A DNA stretch of 64,000 nucleotides from assembly GCF_021130785.1 (NCBI RefSeq), contig NW_025778024.1, positions 36,001-100,000 of the forward strand, given 5' to 3'. The stretch is from Homalodisca vitripennis (taxonomy: Eukaryota; Arthropoda; Insecta; Hemiptera; Cicadellidae). Below the pieces are notes generated by a model. The model did no database searches. It was not told where the DNA came from and was given only the letters and a program-made list of their open reading frames with translations. Shown one piece after another: positions 57,840-64,000 of the stretch. The position numbers and the translations under genes are program-made. The stretch's first letter is position 1, and each line of letters opens with the position of its first letter.

Positions 57840-60800
57840 GATATACAATAAATAAATAAATTCTTTATTGCATTTGTTACAATTTTACAATTGTGTTGCA
57901 AGCGTCATATTCTTCCTAGCCATTCATACACATTGAAGCTCACCCAAACATACATACATATCTCTCAACAATCATGCAAAACAATCACACTCTCAACACC
58001 AGAATATCGGGTAGGGGGGTTACTAATTGTCCCAGCGGTATTGAAAAAACTCCTCAATCGTGTAAAAGGCACTAGACACCAAAAGATGCTTTAAACGAGT
58101 CTTGAAAAGATTCAGGTTTTGATTTTTGATGCATTCAGGAAGGCAATTGATTACTTTGACACCAACTTGAGATGGCAGCCGTTCAAAGGCTGTACTTCTG
58201 TGTGGTTGAATTCTGTAAGTTTGTCCCTACCTCTAGTATCATATGAGTGAACATCTCTGCCTTGAGTCAAAGTGCACCTTGACCTGCAGTAACAGAGCGA
58301 CCTCCAAGATATAGAGGGAGGGTAAAGTCAATAATCTAAGCTCCCTAAATGCTTCTCTACACGACTCTCTTGTTTTCAATTTCAAGATGGTTCTGACAGC
58401 TCTTTTCTGAAGTCTAAATACCCTTTCCAGCTTGTATTTAGAGCAGCTACCCCAAAGTTCTGATTCCATACTCCAAGTGAGTATGGACCAAGCCAAAATA
58501 GGCTGTTCTTAAGAGTTCAAGGGAGCAGAATTGTGCTAGGTTACGCAAAGCATAAATGCCCTGAAATTAACTCTAGAGCAAACGCTGTCAATGTGGACCG
58601 TTCCAAGTCAACTCCTTGTCAAGATGTATTCCAAGGAACTTTGTGGAAGACGTTTCTTCAATGAGTTCATCATCCACCATCACAGTGATTTTGTTTTGTT
58701 CCATTGCGCTGCTGAAAACAAAATTTGATGAAATTTGACTTTGAATTGTTTGCTTGCAAGTTCATTTCATTGAAATGTTGAATGCAAAGATTTAGATCAA
58801 GAAATGATTTGAGTTCTAATTCAGCAGCTGATTTTGCCTTTACACAAATAGTCGTGTCATCAGCGTACTGAATCACTTTACCATGCTGGATAGATGATTT
58901 CAGTCCGTTGACATAGAGATTAAAAAGAACTGGGCCAAGAATTGATCCCTGGGGAACACCTTGGTTACTTGTGTTTTGTCTGACAGGACATTCTCGATCT
59001 GTACACACTGGACCCTGTCCACTGAGATAAGACATGACCCATTTGTGCGGCAAAACCTCGAATGCCGCATGTCCTCTAACTGGTGCAGCAGTGTCGCATG
59101 GTTGCACACAGTCAAAGGCTTTGGAGAGGTTCAAGAAATATGCTGAGCACATGTTCTCTTCTCTCCAACCCATCGACAAACGAGTTCAACAAGGTTTGTG
59201 ACTGCATCGACTGTTGATCTGTTTTTTTTCTGAATCCATATTGTTCTGGATCGAGAATTTCAAATCTTGAGAGGAAAGTTTCCAGTCGTGCCAAAAATAT
59301 TTTTTCAAAGACTTTACTGATGGCAGGCAAAAACAGAAATTGGACGATAATTGCTAGTCACACAAGGATCGTCCTTTTTGAAAATCGGAAATGATTTTCC
59401 GCAATTTTTAGTTTGTCTGGAAAGGTGCCTGTTTCAAATGAAAAATTGATCAGTTTGGTCAATGGTGCCAACAATTGCTTGGAGCATTGTTTAACTAACC
59501 ATGACGATACCCCTTGGATGTCACAGGACTTTTTCGCCTTGAGACTCCGCAAGACGCGAGCCAACCTCCCCCTCACTCACAGGGGCCAAAGCCATGGACG
59601 TCATCGGCCGCCGGGAAACTCTTACGCGGGGGAGAGGTCCCTCGGTGCCATCCGCCCATCACAGTCATCGAATCGTAATAACGACTGAATAATCCAGCAA
59701 CCACCGAGGGATCCTCTACTTTTGTACCGTTGTCGATAATTTTGATTTTGTTGGGTTTTTTAGAAAGGTTTGATGCATTATTAATAATTGACCAGGCCGT
59801 TTTAGAAAAGTTGTCACATGTTTTTAAGGTTTTTTCAATGTCATAGGCCTTTGCGGCTTTAATTACTCTTCTATACACTCTTCTGTAATTTCGGAAAAAA
59901 ACTTTAAAATTTTCATTTTCAGTGCATATATAGATAGAGTGATAGAACCTGATTTTTTCTCTGGATATCTGAATACCTGGAGTAATCCATGACGTCTTTT
60001 TGAAATTTTGAAACCTTTTTGATTTTTTTGAAAGGGCATGAACTGTTTCAGATAAAATAAGGAAACGTTCGTTAAACGCATTGAACATCCCATTCGCATC
60101 ACGGAAATGATCCAGAAATGTCCAGGATTCACCCCCGAGAGCAAAACTCCTGAGCCGTTCAATGTTCTGCTGTCGAGTTACTCTTAATATTTTTGGAGCC
60201 TGGCCCTCGACATCCGGGGAACCACCCAATGACCTCGACCATCTGAGCGCGGTGGTCCGAGATGGCGGCATCAAGCACGGAAACTCTGACTTGTGAAATG
60301 TTAGTGACAACATTGTCGATGGCTGTACTCGTCGTGCCAGATACACGAGTTGGGGAGTTTACTGACCAGATCAAGCCAAATGAAGTCAATAAAATCGCGG
60401 AACCGCTGGGTAAGGGGGTGGGTATGATCTAGCACGTTTATGTTAAAGTCCCCCAAAATAAAGAATTTTTGTTTGAGATGTGTTGAGGAAATTTAAAAGA
60501 ATTTCAAGTTTTTCAAAAAAAACATCAACACAACCATTGGGTGACCGGTACAAACCCAAAGACCAAGATTTTCCCGAACTGATTTGTTTTTATTTTTATT
60601 CCTTCAACCTCAAAGGTCAGTTCACAGCTGTATAACCCGGATCTTTGATCGGTTAGTAAAAGTAATTGGAACGCTCTAGTAAAGATTGGCAACACACCAC
60701 CCCCCTTTGAGACGTGTTTCGGGACAAAAAAGAACCAGGCCAATTTCAAAGTTGTTGATTTTGAAAAATTTTATGTTTTCTTTAGTTGAAGCACATGCTC

Positions 60801-60950
60801 CGAGATTTATAAATATAATCTGGTCGCAAGTTCTTCACACAAAGAGTGTCAGCCTGCATCAACCTTCGTTTCGGTAGTCAATTTGAGCATTAAGATGAAT
60901 CAGTTTAAAAAGTTTTCATTTTTGAAATTTTGAAAATTTTGATTGTTGTT
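57840..60950 (-). mobile_element. Non-LTR retrotransposon (jockey/CR1-like), minus strand
   Basis: The 3' end is at 57,840-57,880 with AATAAA followed by TTATTTATTTATTG-type repeats. Inward follow the reverse transcriptase C-terminal part (58,239-58,496), core (58,670-59,576), linker and endonuclease (59,573-60,900). The 5' boundary is uncertain: the GC-rich DNA beyond 61,000 may be its ORF1 or 5' region. Several frameshifts. Confidence 0.75.
58239..60880 (-). pseudogene. LINE ORF2: endonuclease-reverse transcriptase, frameshifted
   Basis: Endonuclease pieces include FKLIHLNAQ near 60,880, GGVLPIFTRAF in 60,525-60,749, TSTAIDNVVTNI and ISDHRAQMVEVIG near 60,250. A linker follows with TSWITPGIQISREKIRFYHS. 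Reverse transcriptase blocks are MPAISKVFEKIFLARLETFL, LDPEQYGFRK, FLNLSKAFDCV, NQGVPQGSILGPVLFNLYV and YADDTTICV (YADD at 58,856-58,867). The C-terminus has [18 protein letters not shown]. At least six frame changes. APE endonuclease plus reverse transcriptase of a target-primed retrotransposon. Confidence 0.8.
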
Positions 60951-62227
60951 GATTTGGGAATTTTGACTGATTGAATTTAAACCGTATATTCTGGTGCCCC
61001 CTATCCGTACTTTCACCTCTGTCAAGTACAACAACTAGTTTTTTTGACAATTGTGCCATTGGTGGGTAAGTCTCCTGAGCGGACGGTCTCGGAGTACGGG
61101 GCACCGACAGGGTGGGGGCCCCCACGGTGCAGTTGAAAAGGAGGCTTGTCCGGTAGACGACTGTACTGTCCCAGAGTGGCAGCAGCAGGAAGGCGAGGGA
61201 CTGGAGAGCGAATGAGACGCACAGGCAGGGGGCGACGGCGGCAGCAGGCGAGGCCGGGAAGACGCGCGGTCCAAAATTAACCTGAGCACAGTGGCGCGAT
61301 GGAAGACTCTCTCAACAAACCAAATCGAGCCAACAGTGCCCGCTTGCCAGTGCAGACGCAAGTGCAATTTCGCCTGTTGGCGACAGTGAACCAGCCTGTC
61401 TTCCCAATCAAATTGGAAGTTTAGGAAGCTCCACCCCCTCATGTCGAATAGACAGCTCCTCGATGTAAAAAGTTTGACCAAGTCAATTCGCTGGTTCTAC
61501 TGGGGTGGTCCCTTCAGGGAGATCATGCCGGTGTGGGAACCGCTCTGGAAACGATTTAACCGGACCGATGAGCTGAGCACGAATGCAACGTCAATTGTTC
61601 GCTCGAGATGTTCCGAGGAGGATGTTGCGTTCGGACTCGTCCAGAGCAGCGACATCGTTCGGTGTCCAGCAAACAGAATGCCTACGCAGACTCCCACGGC
61701 GGAGGCCAGGATCAACCAGAAGTCAACCTTCAGAAGCCCGGCCCTCCGGGCCTGCAGGGTGCCACACTCACCCTCGTCTCCCGCCGGGTTTCAACACGTT
61801 TGTTGAACTAAGCCGAGCCAGATGGACCCAATCGTGGCGTGTCTCCCTCGATGTAGCAAACCAATGGAAATGGAAAACTGTTTTTCCCCCTCCCTCCTAG
61901 CGTTCCTCGACCATCTTGTGGGCCATGGTTGGTGGGTGGGTCGGTGGTGTCTTGCGAGATTGTAGCTGAGGGAAAAGGGGCGGGTTCGATTCTAGGGCGG
62001 TATTTTTGGCGTGATGATTTTGCAAGGATGATTTGTTGCGCAGGGTTTGGATTTCTCTTTCTTCTTCCTTCGACTTCCTCTGTTGGGTTTGCTTTTAACC
62101 AATACCCATACCACTCATCCTTCTGTGTTTGTTTATTAAGGGTTGTGATTTTCCCTTCCACAGCTTCCGCCCTTGAAACACCTCCAGCTCATGCCTCCAG
62201 GGAACCTCAACGGTAATTCTTAAGACT

Positions 62228-62266
<39 letters not shown>

Positions 62267-62900
62267 AAGTCCCTGGTTTCACTGTCAGGCGCGGCTCGCC
62301 TGACAAACTTACACAGTACGAGGACAGATTCCGCACTTGTAAGCGGCGCAATCAGTTGTATCGGCCACCATGGAGAGTCTCCAATCAGTTGACGAGTTCG
62401 CCACAAAGAGTTGATCCTGTAAAACTGGAGAGATTCACGTCTGTCGGTCAAGACTGGATGGAGCTTGTGTCAAGAATCTGATCTCCGTCTCGGCTGTAAA
62501 GTTGTGTCCTATACACGCCTCTTTAAACTCCATGTTTTCAGCCTCCAGTCCACACGTACAGTGAAGAGGGCCGGGACCGTGGTGTGGTGCTTGGGAGACG
62601 ATTTCCTCAAAAGGCGATCTAGCAAGCAGGGTGGGTGACGGACGGCATGATACGCCAACTAAGTTGACGTCAACGTCCCTGTGGGAGTCCCCAGAATGTG
62701 AGGGAGGTTGGCGAAACGCAGTCCGCGGATGAGGCGCGGTCGCCAACGAATCTCAGCCGGCGGGTGCGGTAGCGAACACGCGGCTCGCTGAAAGCGCGAG
62801 TCACAGCCAGTCCCCGTGGCGGATGGAGATAAGCCGGAGGGACGAGGAGACTCATCTGCGGAAGATGGTCAGTGCCCTCATAGTCGACAGGGTGACGGAC
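60951..62900. other. GC-rich stretch, possible LINE 5' region, no confident gene
   Basis: Clearly richer in G+C than its surroundings, with overlapping frames on both strands that exclude one another. On the minus strand a frame from about 61,260 to 60,916 has a hydrophobic stretch (CLCVSFALQSLAFLLLPLW) and leads towards the LINE endonuclease. 61,985-62,005 (GGGTTCGATTCTAGGGCGG) contains a B-box-like motif. No domain could be recognised. Confidence 0.4.
62231..62264 (+). repeat. Poly(A) tract, 34 bp
   Basis: A pure A run. With the B-box-like motif at about 61,985 it could mark the 3' end of a ~250-350-bp tRNA-derived SINE on the plus strand, but no A box or target duplication was confirmed. 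Confidence 0.8.
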
Positions 62901-64000
62901 CTGAATGTCTTACTGGTTGACTTTTAGACAACAGGTTGTTCTCCCTTCAGAATCTGACTTAATCGCTTCGCTCCACAACTCCTCTCCAAAGGCATCGTAT
63001 CGCCAAATAAATCTCACCAGAATTTCAATGTGTATGCTCTATTATTCTCGGTATTTATGGCCGTTAAAAGTAAAATATGTTTGGCCTTTTCCATCCCATT
63101 ATTAGTGAAACCTCAATATTTTTAAGCATCATGTCTGCACTGTTTTTAAAATTGATTATTTAAAAAATAACTTTAATATTATATTACATATATATTATAT
63201 ATACAAATGCAAACATTTCGACGATACAGGAATCATATAAATGATATTATGACATCTATGAAAGAAGGTCTGCCTCATGTAAGAAGACGAGAATCGCTTG
63301 TGACTGTAGACTAAGTCATTAAAGATAGTTCATTTGGTTGTAGGTTAGTAATACATTTATGAAAATAGTACCAGTCGTTTATCTACACGATAACCGCTGA
63401 AGAAAGAAAATAATATAAAAAATATTCATATATTCTAAGTCCATAACCTACTCCATGTCCAATTTTAGAAAGCAATTTTAAAAGTATGGGATTTGGTAAA
63501 ACAATGTGTAATCCGAGCTCCAAGGAAGGAAGACCAGAATATAAGAATGTAAGAGTTTAAGATTTATATATATCAAACTTTTAAGTGCATGATTTAATAA
63601 CCTATGATCATCATTTTACATAGGTCCTATTTATTTAAACGAAATATTTAATTAAGGATTTCTGATACTGTTTTATTATAGTTTATCCTTCCATTCAGAT
63701 TATATTAAAATAAATTATAGATTCTACTTATCTTCTAACCGGGTTTTTGTCCGGCCTGATCTCGCCCTGATCATCGTAACTAGGACAACCTCTAAATTTC
63801 AGGGCACTTGGAAGACGTTTTTAAATTCCAAGACTTTCCTCATGGGACGCCTAATAATGGTGGATATCCGTATGTTGTTTTTTTGGTTCTAGTTTTGGGA
63901 AAGATATTTTTACAGAGGTTTAAACATTTTGTTTTTAATTAATAAAACTAATCTGATCGAAACACTGATTGTACTATACCATTAAGGTGAATTTATGAAA
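62901..64000. other. AT-rich stretch, nothing recognised
   Basis: No gene or RNA seen. 63,180-63,205 is TATA-rich. Confidence 0.5.

Noticed and set aside
61441..61900. Plus-strand 105-121-codon frames in the GC-rich block
   Set aside because: Overlapping frames on both strands, no domain and no splice or start support; length is expected from GC-rich composition.
1..64000. CRISPR array or bacterial operon
   Set aside because: No regularly spaced short repeats with unique spacers; spliced genes and retrotransposons show eukaryotic DNA.

Overview
The window is AT-rich animal DNA and almost certainly comes from an arthropod. The evidence is short spliced exons with GT/AG borders, several arthropod-type retrotransposons, a Polinton/Maverick element, and no bacterial operons or housekeeping genes. 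A multi-exon family with a signal-peptide-like first exon and, in one copy, a C-terminal RING finger suggests a sap-feeding or galling hemipteran, because secreted RING-finger effectors are known from grape phylloxera. The host assignment is inference only.

Layout. 1-9,300 is AT-rich, gene-poor DNA with dispersed repeats and a 60/63-bp minisatellite (5,168-5,862). 9,394-10,953 (- strand) holds locus C, a multi-exon RING-finger gene whose 5' end is not found. 13,613-18,595 (+) is a decayed non-LTR retrotransposon with PHD and baculovirus-FP-like ORF1 parts, bounded on both sides by (TC)n. 22,705-23,836 (-) is locus B, a degenerate paralogue of C. 25,110-28,275 contains two inverted copies of a ~700-bp repeat with a tRNA-like head. 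29,350-30,080 (+) is a Penelope-like reverse transcriptase fragment lying against the 3' end of locus A (30,093-31,944, -). Locus A has ten small exons, all multiples of three in phase 0, with a tandemly duplicated 57-nt exon. 35,386-40,080 (-) is a CR1-type LINE with ULP1-like and SGNH-esterase parts in ORF1. 57,840-60,950 (-) is another LINE, followed by a GC-rich stretch to about 62,900.

The centrepiece is 42,020-56,613, a Polinton/Maverick (virus-like DNA transposon) with ~190-bp terminal inverted repeats. It carries a protein-primed-type family B DNA polymerase, a retrovirus-type integrase, an FtsK/HerA packaging ATPase, an adenovirus-type cysteine protease, a double-jelly-roll-type major capsid protein, a candidate minor capsid protein, a protein with a phospholipase A2 domain, a coiled-coil fibre-like protein, a BRO/DUF3627-like gene, and small zinc-ribbon and unknown proteins. 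Most long genes have several frameshifts, so this copy is dead although all modules remain. Most of its start codons sit in a shared T-rich TATWTAAATGG-like motif, often with the upstream stop codon forming the TAA. I infer a virus-like late-promoter signal.

Polymerase and integrase would copy and insert the element. ATPase, protease, capsid, PLA2 and fibre-like proteins would form and deliver a particle. The three RING-family loci are host genes or their relics, repeatedly interrupted by transposons.
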